Part shown: positions 1 to 8,100 of the stretch, one piece after another
How positions within the stretch are numbered: position 1 is the first letter of the stretch
Layout: each line of letters begins with the position of its first letter
Source: Bacteroidales bacterium
GTDB lineage: Bacteria > Bacteroidota > Bacteroidia > Bacteroidales > F082
Assembly (NCBI GenBank): GCA_017508895.1
Contig: JAFWRA010000278.1
Location: 1-10,405 of the forward strand
Length of the DNA stretch: 10,405 nt
Reading direction: 5' to 3'
Made by a program: the position numbers and the translations under genes
Notes under the pieces: generated by a model
The model's database searches: none
The model's input: the letters and a program-made list of their open reading frames with translations, nothing else
Told to the model about the DNA's origin: nothing

Positions 1-3000
1 TGGTCACCATCTTCAACCAAGACTGGGAAGGTGAAATGAATGGCTGGACCTTCGTTACTGTTGAAGGCAATAAGCCATGGACTGTAAGTCAGTACCAAGG
101 CAACCACTATGCTTACGCTAACGGTTACAACGGCGGCGTCAACGAGCAATGGTGCATCTCGCCCGGCTTCAATATGCAAGATTACGGTGAGGTGTATCTA
201 ACGTTCAGAAATGCAAAGAACTACACAGGCCCGGATTTGGAACTAAAATACTCAACCAACTATGACGGTGTTGATCCGACAACCGCCACATGGTGGACGT
301 TTGATTTCAATAAGTCGCCAGGTTCTTACACTTGGGTTGAGTCGGGCGAAATACCGATTAGTATCACCCCCTATCCTGCCCACGACTGCTACATTGCTTT
401 CAAATACACCTCAACCGAAACCGAGGCTGCCGCATGGGAGGTTGACGACATCATGCTTGTGGGGACCTCCTATGTGCCTAATCTCACTGTAACGCCAAGC
501 TCATTGTCAGGCTTTACGCATGTGGTTGGCGAAGGCCCTTCAGCATCGCAACACTTCACTTTGTCGGGTGTCAACATCGGCCCTGCCCCTGGCGGCTCAA
601 CGGGTAGCATCATCATTCAGTCCAGTGAAAATGAATTCGAGGTATCTCTCGACAACGAGACATTCTCATGGCAGGTTGACATTGATGGTATTAACGGCAC
701 GCTGGAACCGACCCCAATTTATGTGAGAATGAATGGTCCTGCGGTCGGACAATACACAGGAGCTATTGAGATCTATGCTTCTTCATCCGACGAAGCCACC
801 GTTTCTTTAAGCGGCACAGTCACTCCTCAACCCGTGCCTGGCGATGATTATGTACGAATCACCGACATGAGCCAACTTGTTGACGGTAACCGCATCGTCT
901 TTGCCGCCCGCTTCGATGAAAACGCCGCCGATTACTATGCCATGAGCAATTCCACCTCTAGCCATCCCACAGGCGTGTTGTTCACCTCTGTACTCAATGG
1001 CAGCGAAGAGATCCTTCCCTCCTCCATCCTTAACGAAGAGGACAATTTCTATTGGACCGTGAATGTCACCGCTGACGGCTACACCTTCACCAACGCTAAC
1101 GGCGAACTGATTGGCTACTCCTCAAGCACCAACTTCTCCCCCAATGGCGACAACACGGTGTGGAGCATAGAAATCGGCACTTCAGAAGAGACTGCCATGG
1201 TTCCTAACTACACGGGCTTCGTTATTGGCAACGTGAACAATCCTAATAGGGCCTTTGCTTTGAATGGCAGCCACAACTTCGGTGCCTACCACATCCAGAA
1301 CATGGCTAGTGAAACCTACAACTTCTTCCTCGACATATTCATGCAAGGCGAAGGCGGCTCATGCACCGTGGCGGCTCCGACCTTCAGTCCCGCAGGCGGC
1401 ACTTATTATGAAGCCCAAAATGTGAACATCAATTGTAGTACCCCAGGTGCCAACATTTATTACAGCACAATTTCAGAGAACGGTCCTTGGATACCCTACT
1501 CAAGCCCCATCACTGTTGACGAGAACATGACCATTTGGGCTTACGCTGAGTTGGAAGGCTGCAACGACAGCCCCGTGGTGAGCGCAGAATATGTCATCCA
1601 AGCTGGCCTTACCATCATCTTCAACCAAGACTGGGAAGAGGACTGGCACGGTTGGACCGAGGTCTGTGTGGAAGGCGACTCGCTCTGGCGTATCGCCTCA
1701 TACCAAGGCAACCATTACGCCTATGCTAACGGCTACAACCATCCTGCCACAGAGGATTGGCTTATTTCGCCTGCTTTCGATTTGGACAGCTACGACGATG
1801 TGGTGTTGAGCTTCAGAACAGCCATGAACTACACAGGCGATAGCCTCCATGTGTACTTCTCCAACGACTACGACGGCCAAGACCCGACTGCTGCCACATG
1901 GGAAGAGCTCGGATGCGAACTCTCACAAGGCGGCTGGAACTGGGTTGAAACCAGCGTTAGCCTTGACGAATTCGGTGGTTCGAACTGCTACATCGGATTC
2001 AGGTACACTTGCACCGATGAGGAAGCAGCAGGTTGGGAAGTCGACGACATCATGCTCGTTTCGGGTGGCATCAGCACTGACCCTTACCTCATTGCGACAC
2101 CTAACGCCTTGAGCGGTTTCAGCCATGTCGTCGGCCATGGGCCATCCGCGTCACAGACTTTTAACCTCACAGGAGGCAACTTCCTGCCAGCGGCAGGTGG
2201 TAGTTATGGCTATGTGTTACTCACTTTGGGTGACAACAGTCCTTTCGAAATATCGTTAGACGACGAAGAATACACTTCCACTTTGTATATAGAGATCGGT
2301 GGCTCCACACTGGACACGACAATCTTTGTCAGACTGTGGGGTGATGAGATTGGCCAATACGATCGGGTTCTTTTAATTGAGGCAGCATACCAAGGCATAT
2401 TCAACTTCTTAGTGACGCTCTCTGGCGAGGTGCTCAGTGCCGACCAGCCTACCATCTCTGCTGCCATGCCACTTTACATCCAAGGCAACAATGGCTCGAA
2501 CAACAACCGCGTTCCCGTGGCCATCCAAGTCACGCTGCTTAACCTCGAACCGAACACCACCTACCGTTACACCAACCAATTGGTTGACGACAACGACGGA
2601 CCCGAAACGGCTGGTGCAGGCAATGTGATTTACGTCAATGACGAAGGTTTCTACCGTTCCACCAGTCCAAGCCTTGAGTCAGAAGGTGACTATGGTGAGT
2701 TTACGACAAGTGCCAATGGTAGCCAAATCGTATGGTTCATGAACGAGCCTACAGCTAATGCCCGTTTCACTCCTGGCAACCATGTCTATCTTCGTATCCG
2801 CCTCAACGACGGTCACAACGGTACAGAAGTGGCCAATACATTCACCACCGATGAATATGCCACTGTGCTTAACTTTGGCACCGAAAACGACGAATATAGC
2901 GGTTCCGCTTTCTATGTGAAGAGCGAAGAAGCTCCTATGAGCTTCGCCATGCTGTTGTCTGATCCAAACGACCTCCGTCCGCTTTATTCCACCAGCATCG

Positions 3001-3506
3001 AAACAACTGGTGTCGACTATGGTAACATCAACCAATATGCCGACTTCTACAAGGAAGAGGTTGCTGGCAATGACGGTTGGTTCGGTGGCATCCTTCCCAA
3101 CGTGAATCCAAATGGCATCAACCGCATTTTGATTTGGGATCTCTACAGTTACTCACTTAATGAATACCTCACCGAAAACGGAGAGTGGTATCCAAACGCC
3201 AACACCGTCAACCCGACAAATGGCTTGGACGAGCCCATCTTCATCGACTTGACCTATGATGTCGTTGAAGAAACGGTTGAGTCAAACGTGAAGGTCTGGA
3301 GCGCCGACCATGAATTTGTCATTGAAAACAGCGACAATGCCCATTATAACATGACCGTGTACAACATCCTCGGACAGCCCATGATAATGAAGCAGATCAA
3401 CGCTGGCAGCGCTGAGCGCATCAGCCACAGCCTCGCCACGGGCGTCTACATCATCAGTTTGCAAAACAACCAGAACGCAGTTTCTGTAAAAGTAATAGTA
3501 AAGTAA
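1..3506 (+). CDS. Large secreted multidomain surface protein, choice-of-anchor J and T9SS type A sorting domain (5' partial)
   Basis: Probable exported, cell-surface protein; no catalytic domain is recognised, and adhesion or glycan binding is only an inference. The frame is open from base 3, and the codons before the first ATG (base 36) encode VTIFNQDWEGE. This matches the start of a second internal module, so the true start lies left of the window. Domains by base: jellyroll choice-of-anchor J module (3-464), Ig-like module with the SGFxHVVGxGPSASQ signature (483-821), an unassigned beta-rich module (843-1346), a chitobiase/hexosaminidase C-terminal-like Ig fold with paired GGTYY and IYYST strands (1368-1604), a second anchor J copy (1608-2063), a second Ig-like copy (2082-2435), and about 280 unassigned residues (2448-3275). 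The last 73 residues carry YNILGQ and LATGVYIISL, typical of T9SS type A signals, which implies Sec export followed by T9SS. The signal peptide is off-window. Three stop codons in frame (TAA TAA TAG) close the gene. Confidence 0.9.
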   Translation, partial: VTIFNQDWEGEMNGWTFVTVEGNKPWTVSQYQGNHYAYANGYNGGVNEQWCISPGFNMQDYGEVYLTFRNAKNYTGPDLELKYSTNYDGVDPTTATWWTFDFNKSPGSYTWVESGEIPISITPYPAHDCYIAFKYTSTETEAAAWEVDDIMLVGTSYVPNLTVTPSSLSGFTHVVGEGPSASQHFTLSGVNIGPAPGGSTGSIIIQSSENEFEVSLDNETFSWQVDIDGINGTLEPTPIYVRMNGPAVGQYTGAIEIYASSSDEATVSLSGTVTPQPVPGDDYVRITDMSQLVDGNRIVFAARFDENAADYYAMSNSTSSHPTGVLFTSVLNGSEEILPSSILNEEDNFYWTVNVTADGYTFTNANGELIGYSSSTNFSPNGDNTVWSIEIGTSEETAMVPNYTGFVIGNVNNPNRAFALNGSHNFGAYHIQNMASETYNFFLDIFMQGEGGSCTVAAPTFSPAGGTYYEAQNVNINCSTPGANIYYSTISENGPWIPYSSPITVDENMTIWAYAELEGCNDSPVVSAEYVIQAGLTIIFNQDWEEDWHGWTEVCVEGDSLWRIASYQGNHYAYANGYNHPATEDWLISPAFDLDSYDDVVLSFRTAMNYTGDSLHVYFSNDYDGQDPTAATWEELGCELSQGGWNWVETSVSLDEFGGSNCYIGFRYTCTDEEAAGWEVDDIMLVSGGISTDPYLIATPNALSGFSHVVGHGPSASQTFNLTGGNFLPAAGGSYGYVLLTLGDNSPFEISLDDEEYTSTLYIEIGGSTLDTTIFVRLWGDEIGQYDRVLLIEAAYQGIFNFLVTLSGEVLSADQPTISAAMPLYIQGNNGSNNNRVPVAIQVTLLNLEPNTTYRYTNQLVDDNDGPETAGAGNVIYVNDEGFYRSTSPSLESEGDYGEFTTSANGSQIVWFMNEPTANARFTPGNHVYLRIRLNDGHNGTEVANTFTTDEYATVLNFGTENDEYSGSAFYVKSEEAPMSFAMLLSDPNDLRPLYSTSIETTGVDYGNINQYADFYKEEVAGNDGWFGGILPNVNPNGINRILIWDLYSYSLNEYLTENGEWYPNANTVNPTNGLDEPIFIDLTYDVVEETVESNVKVWSADHEFVIENSDNAHYNMTVYNILGQPMIMKQINAGSAERISHSLATGVYIISLQNNQNAVSVKVIVK
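3..2435 (+). repeat. Internal duplication: two anchor J plus Ig-like modules
   Basis: Bases 3-821 and 1608-2435 encode the same two-domain unit. The shared start (FNQDWE) is offset by 1608 bases between the copies. Matching protein blocks include YQGNHYAYANGYN, WEVDDIMLV, SGF-HVVG-GPSASQ and G-IGQY/G-VGQY. At DNA level the start of both modules shares a 23-base identical run, and the YQGNHYAYANGYN block differs only at a few third codon positions. The rest has diverged, so the duplication is not recent overall, but conserved patches could still recombine. Confidence 0.85.
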
Positions 3507-3527
3507 TAATAGTTAGGTAAGTAATTC

Positions 3528-3541
3528 TTCCCTTCGGGGAA
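3528..3541 (+). terminator. Small UUCG-capped hairpin after the surface-protein gene
   Basis: TTCCC and GGGAA form a perfect five-pair stem around a TTCG tetraloop, a very stable RNA loop type. It starts 22 bases after the stop codon and is followed four bases later by the main terminator. No T-run follows it directly, so it probably protects or stabilises the transcript 3' end, or helps the next hairpin, rather than terminating alone. Confidence 0.5.
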
Positions 3542-3544
3542 ACG

Positions 3545-3575
3545 AAAAGTCCGGGAGCTGCTCTCGGACTTTTTT
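3545..3575 (+). terminator. Intrinsic terminator of the surface-protein gene
   Basis: The arms AAAAGTCCGGGAG (3545-3557) and CTCTCGGACTTTT (3561-3573) pair over 13 positions with one G-T wobble and a three-base loop. Six T (3570-3575) overlap and follow the right arm. The A-run on the left side could let it work in both directions. It is about 40 bases beyond the stop codon at 3504. Confidence 0.88.
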
Positions 3576-3590
3576 ATTGTAGTATGTTGC

Positions 3591-3639
3591 CAAAAAGAAG
3601 AAGAAGGCATGTCATTCCCTTGGAATCTATGCCTTCTTC
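3591..3639 (-). terminator. Intrinsic terminator of the DUF58 gene
   Basis: On the minus strand an 11-pair outer stem (bases 3629-3639 with 3600-3610, core GAAGAAGGCAT) encloses a short internal loop and a five-pair inner stem ATTCC/GGAAT (3622-3626 with 3614-3618). It is followed by CTTCTTTTT. The hairpin starts six bases after the DUF58 stop codon, as expected for a terminator. Confidence 0.8.
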
Positions 3640-3645
3640 AACTTT

Positions 3646-4581
3646 TTAATGTAACTTGGTCCTCTTAATCAAGTAACTCGTCAGCACTTGGTTGTAGTCC
3701 TTATTAATATCGGCCTCCACATAGTCGATTTGGTACTGGTAGCAATGATGCAGCAAAGCCTCCTTGCGCTCAGTCATGATTCTTTTGTAGGCTTCCTGTA
3801 CCTCAACAGGATTCAGCTTCAACACATCGCCCGACTCCAAATCGACAAAACGGTACGGGCGATTCTCAAAGTCTAAGTTTTGTTCTAAGTTGCTGTCGAA
3901 AACATGGAACAAAATGACTTCGTGCTTATTATATTTCAAATGCTCCAAAGCCTCAAACATCGGCTTGTAGTCGTCGAGGCTATCAAGCATGTCGGTGAAA
4001 ATCACCACAAGGCTACGGCGATGCGTCATCTCAGCGATCTGGTGTAGGCACTGCGGTGTTGAGGTGGTCTTGCGGTTGTTCTTGTCGTAAGTGTCAATCA
4101 GTTTCTCCAGTTCAGTATAGATTAACTTGTTGTGCACATTGGACGACTTAGCTGGCTCGTGGAAGGCAATCGTTTCGTCAAACAAGTCCAAGCCTACGGC
4201 ATCGCGCTGACGGCGCATTAGCTCCATCAGCGAAGCGGCGGCATAGATGGAGAAAAAGAGTTTGTTGGGATGCTCGAAGTCAGTCTTCTGCCTCACGGGG
4301 AAGCACATGCTCGAGCTTTGGTCGATGACCAGTTGGCAACGCAGGTTGGTCTCCTCCTCGTAGCGCTTCACGAAGAGCTTCTCGGTGCGGCCATAGAGTT
4401 TCCAGTCGATATGGCGGATTGGCTCGCCTGAGTTATAAAGGCGATGTTCGGCAAACTCAACAGAAAAACCGTGGAAGGGACTCTTGTGTAAACCCGTTAT
4501 GAATCCCTCCACGATTTGACGTGCCAAGAACTCCAAACTGCCGAACTGCGTCAGCCGATTCCTATCGATTGAAAAGTCCAA
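3646..4581 (-). CDS. DUF58 domain-containing protein (VWA-like)
   Basis: Cytoplasmic protein of 311 residues. The molecular function of DUF58 proteins is not settled; in many bacteria they sit beside MoxR-type AAA ATPases and Bat/VWA proteins and are thought to act in protein assembly or stress tolerance. The diagnostic block RLYNSGEPIRHIDWKLYGRT (residues 47-66) is followed by KLFVKRYEEET. A MIDAS-like DxSxS motif is present (D87, S89, S91), and FTDMLD (195-200) closes a second VWA-like strand. There are no membrane segments. The chosen start is a TTG: an in-frame stop lies 24 bases upstream with no ATG or GTG between, and the next residues match the expected N-terminus. No MoxR or Bat partner is adjacent; the upstream neighbour is a thioredoxin 115 bases away. 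No promoter of its own was found, so co-transcription with the thioredoxin gene is likely (inference). Confidence 0.88.
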   Translation of the reverse strand: MDFSIDRNRLTQFGSLEFLARQIVEGFITGLHKSPFHGFSVEFAEHRLYNSGEPIRHIDWKLYGRTEKLFVKRYEEETNLRCQLVIDQSSSMCFPVRQKTDFEHPNKLFFSIYAAASLMELMRRQRDAVGLDLFDETIAFHEPAKSSNVHNKLIYTELEKLIDTYDKNNRKTTSTPQCLHQIAEMTHRRSLVVIFTDMLDSLDDYKPMFEALEHLKYNKHEVILFHVFDSNLEQNLDFENRPYRFVDLESGDVLKLNPVEVQEAYKRIMTERKEALLHHCYQYQIDYVEADINKDYNQVLTSYLIKRTKLH

Positions 4582-4597
4582 GGTTGTTGAACTGTTG

Positions 4598-4621
4598 ATT
4601 GTTTAATTGTTTAATTGTTGA
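4598..4621. repeat. Three tandem 8-base units (ATTGTTTA)
   Basis: ATTGTTTA occurs at 4598-4605 and 4606-4613, and a third unit ATTGTTGA follows at 4614-4621. Read toward the DUF58 start on the minus strand, the leader is a run of CAAC and CAAT words separated by four to eight bases. Similar low-complexity spacers are familiar to me from Bacteroidota intergenic DNA; no function is claimed. Confidence 0.7.
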
Positions 4622-4699
4622 CAATGACTTATGACAATGACTATGACCGCTTCAACTTAGAGTAAAAGCGGTCATAGTCATAGCCACTGGTCATAGTCA
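4619..4699. repeat. TGACTATGACC repeat cluster with a 16-bp perfect palindrome
   Basis: The 11-mer TGACTATGACC is present three times: on the minus strand at 4689-4699 and 4670-4680, and inverted on the plus strand at 4638-4648. The inner pair belongs to a perfect 16-base palindrome (4637-4652 with 4666-4681, ATGACTATGACCGCTT) with a 13-base loop. TGACAATGACT is also directly repeated at 4619-4629 and 4632-4642. No T-run follows on either strand, so it is not an ordinary intrinsic terminator. The outermost copy begins with the TGA stop codon of the thioredoxin gene. Confidence 0.8.
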
Positions 4700-5017
4700 G
4701 AACAGCTTCTCCAGTTTCTCCACAAACACCTTCTTGGGAGCGGCGCCTACGTTCTTGTCGACGGGCTGTCCACCCTTGAAATAGAGAACGGTAGGAATGT
4801 TCATAATGCCATATTTTCCAGCGGTGCCGGGGCATTCCTCAACGTCACATTTCACGGCAATCATCTTGCCTGCATATTCTTCTGAAAGTTCATCGATGAT
4901 GGGCTCTACCTTTTTGCAAGGGCCACACCATGTGGCGCCAAAGTCTACCATCACGGGAAGTTCTGATTTCAGGACGACTTCTTCAAAACGGTCGTCAGTC
5001 ATTTGAATTACTGCCAT
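4697..5017 (-). CDS. trxA: Thioredoxin
   Basis: Small cytoplasmic protein-disulfide reductase of 106 residues, the usual size of single-domain thioredoxins. It transfers electrons from thioredoxin reductase to target disulfides. The active site is WCGPC (residues 30-34; C31 and C34). The buried aspartate of the family is D25 in VMVDFGATW, and the cis-proline loop is NIPT (P75). No signal peptide or lipobox is present, which argues for the cytoplasm rather than the periplasm. Two further cysteines, C57 and C62 in KCDVEECP, are outside the active site; the second stands where asparagine is common. The ATG at 5017 gives the expected N-terminus. A promoter matching the Bacteroidota consensus lies about 50 bases upstream. 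The gene follows dnaE by 74 bases on the same strand, and DUF58 follows it. Confidence 0.95.
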   Translation of the reverse strand: MAVIQMTDDRFEEVVLKSELPVMVDFGATWCGPCKKVEPIIDELSEEYAGKMIAVKCDVEECPGTAGKYGIMNIPTVLYFKGGQPVDKNVGAAPKKVFVEKLEKLF

Positions 5018-5070
5018 AGTTTTAATTCGTTTGATTTATAAATCTGATTCTACTTATTATTTTCGGATTG

Positions 5071-5100
5071 CAAAGATACAAATTTTCTTTTTTATCGCAA
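5071..5100 (-). promoter_or_regulatory. Bacteroidota-type promoter for trxA
   Basis: On the minus strand TATCTTTG (5071-5078) fits the -7 consensus TAnnTTTG exactly. A TTG (5098-5100) lies 19 bases upstream as the -33 element. Transcription would start near 5065 and leave a leader of roughly 45-50 bases. The -33 element falls inside the last codons of dnaE, so the promoter overlaps the upstream gene. This is pattern-based only. Confidence 0.65.
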
Positions 5101-8100
5101 GTCAAATTCCACAAAAGGCATTTTTTCAAGCAAAGGCAACACCTCCTGAGCATTGATTGAACCTTTCACAGGTGTCAGATTGCAGGACTTTTTGCCTAGC
5201 GGGTCGAAAAGGTGCACTTTATAATGCTGTTTACCAGGATTATCCTTCAGGACTTTGATAAAATCTTCCATACTCTCCTTATTCATTTCAGCCACATTCA
5301 ACTTAATGTAAACTGTCTTAGAGGTGGATTCCAAAAGCGAGTCAAGCAAACGTGCCTCCGTAAACCTTACTTCAAGAGTCTGTAGCATCACATTCGGGTC
5401 TTGTCCCGCCCTTGGGAAAGGTCGGTCCATAATGCCAGAAAGCATCACGAAGGAATTGACCGTCAACAAGTTCCTGCAATTCAGATAGTTCTCCTTGAAC
5501 AAGGCAAACTGCAACGCTCCGCTTTGGTCTTCAATGGTGAAACGACCATATGGATTGCCATTTTTCGCCGTAAACTCCTCTGCCCTAGTAATCTGTCCAC
5601 CAAGACGCACCGGACGCTTCAGGTTTTTCTCCACATCATTCAAGGCATTCTTCAAACCTTCCACATCGCAGTTGCAGAAGTACTTGATGGGCAGGTGATA
5701 GACCTGCATGGGATGCGAGGAGATATAGAAGCCCAAAGCCTCCTTCTCCATCTCCAGTTCCTTCATCTTCGACCAAGGTTCGCACTCTGGCAACGGGATG
5801 TTGAAAGTCTCCTCCGTCCCCTCATCGCTACCGAAACCGAAAAGGTCCATCTGCGCCGAGTTCTTCCGCTCATTGAACGAGGCCACCATGCGCATGGCGC
5901 GTTCAGAGAAAGGCACCGAGTCGTTGGGGGCAATGTTGAACAACATGGCACGGTGGAAACCCATAAAGCTGTCGAAACAACCTGCCATGCCTATGCTCTC
6001 CAAAGCTCTGACATTTAAGCCTTTGTCGGCAACGCGCATCACGAAGTCGCCGAAGTCCTTGAACTTGCCATTGGCTTCACGCTCAGCAACGATACCCGCC
6101 ACAGCCGCCTCGCCTACATTCTTGATACCGCCCATGCCGTATCGGATCTCACCTTTTTCGTTGACCGAAAACTCATACTCCGACTCATTCACATCGGGAC
6201 CCAGCACCTCAATCTTCATGCGCTTGCATTCTTCCGTCATGAAGTTGACCTGCTTGATGTCGCCTAACTCATTATTAAGCACTGCAGCCATAAACTCAGC
6301 AGGATAGTGCGCCTTGAGATAAGCCGTCTGGTACGACACCCAACTATAGCAAGCGGCATGCGACTTGTTGAAGGCGTAGGATGCGAACTTCTTCCACTCT
6401 TCCCAAATCTTCTCCAAACGCTTCTTCACCTCGTCTTCGGGCAAGTTTTCTGTCTTGGTCAGCTTGGCCACACCTTGTTTCATGAACTTGCCATAGAGTT
6501 CCTCCATCTTAGCCAACTGCTTCTTACCCATGGCCTTACGCAAAGTATCGGACTCGCCTCTCGTGAAGTCGGCCAACTCGCGCGAGAGCAACATGACCTG
6601 CTCTTGATAGACGCAGATGCCGTAGGTGTCCTTCAGGTACTTCTCCATGCAATTGAAGTCATACTTGATTTCCTGCCTACCCTGCTTGCGGGCAATAAAG
6701 TCCGGGATGTTGTCCATCGGGCCGGGACGGTAAAGAGCATTCATAGCGATGATGTCGCCGATGACAGAAGGCTGCAACTCGCGAAGATATTTCTGCATAC
6801 CTGGCGATTCAAACTGGAAGGTTCCGATGGTGTTGCCCGCCGAATACAATTTGTAGGTCTCTTCATCGTCAATCGGGATGTGGTCAATATCAATTTCGAT
6901 GCCGTGCGTCTTCTTGATGTTTTTCAAGGCATCTTTAATCAAGGTCAGCGTTTTTAAGCCCAAGAAGTCCATCTTGATGAGGCCAACCGTTTCAATGACA
7001 TGACCATCATACTGAGTTACAACGACATCCTCTTTGGTATCTTTATCCTTGACAGTACAAACTGGTGCTACATTGGTCAAGTCATCGGCACCGATGATGA
7101 CACCGCAGGCATGGATGCCGATTTGGCGGTTGGTGTCCTCCAACTCCTCAGCGTAAGTCAGCATGGAAGAGATGTTCTTGTCGTTGCCTTCAACCAACTG
7201 TTTCAGCTCGGGGACATATTTGTAGCAGTTTTTCAGGTTGACCTTGGGCATCTTCTTGGGCACCTCACCTTCCACGGCTTTCACCGCCGCCTCGTCAAAG
7301 TTACGGTCAGGGATAAAGCTCTTGATTTTGTTGACCTCGGACAGTGGCACTTTTTGCACACGCCCCACATCGGCAATGGCTGATTTGGCCGCCATCGTAC
7401 CGTAGGTGATGATGTGCGCCACCTTCTCTTTACCGTATTTCTTTGTAATCCAATCCAATACACGACCACGACCGTCATCGTCGAAGTCCACGTCGATATC
7501 GGGCAGGGAGATACGGTCAGGATTAAGGAAACGCTCAAACAGCAAGTCGTATTTCAGCGGGTCCAAGTCCGTAATTTTCAAGCAGTAAGCCACCACAGAG
7601 CCAGCCGCAGAACCACGGCCTGGGCCTACAGAAACGCCTAACTCCTCGCGTGCCGCACGAATGTAGTCGCTCACGATGAGGAAGTAACCAGGGAAACCCA
7701 TGGTCTTCATCACATGCAACTCAAACTTAATGCGCTCAATTTGGTCTTCGGTGAGATTCTCACCATAACGCTCTTTTGCACCTTCCCAAGTCAACTTGGC
7801 GAGATAATCAGCCTCGAGCTTGATACGGTACAGACGGTCGTAGCCGCCCAGTTTCTTGACCTTCTTCTCGGCTTCTTCCTGACTCATAATCACATTGCCA
7901 TGCTCGTCGCGAGTAAACTCGTTGAAGAGATCCTCCTCGGTAAACTTTTTCCTATATTCTTCCTCCGTACCGAAATCCTCAGGGATGGGGAACTTAGGCA
8001 TAATGGGGTCAGAGTCGATGCTATAGGTTTCAACCTTATCAACAATCTCCTGCGTGTTTTCCAGCACCTCGGGATGGTCGGAGAAGATGCGACCCATCTC

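Noticed and set aside
3282..3464. Minus-strand open frame inside the end of the surface-protein gene
   Set aside because: It lies fully opposite the T9SS sorting domain and has no independent support.
4619..4699. CRISPR-like array
   Set aside because: Repeat units are 11 bases with irregular spacing and one inverted copy; no spacers of regular length and no cas genes.
4641..4835. 64-codon minus-strand frame overlapping the thioredoxin 3' end and the repeat cluster
   Set aside because: Out-of-frame shadow rich in arginine; the thioredoxin frame is clearly the real one.
5401..6957. 205-, 169- and 216-codon plus-strand open frames opposite dnaE
   Set aside because: They overlap conserved DnaE motifs (YRPGPMD, FNKSHAA, QMDLF, HhH) and show no coherent protein features.
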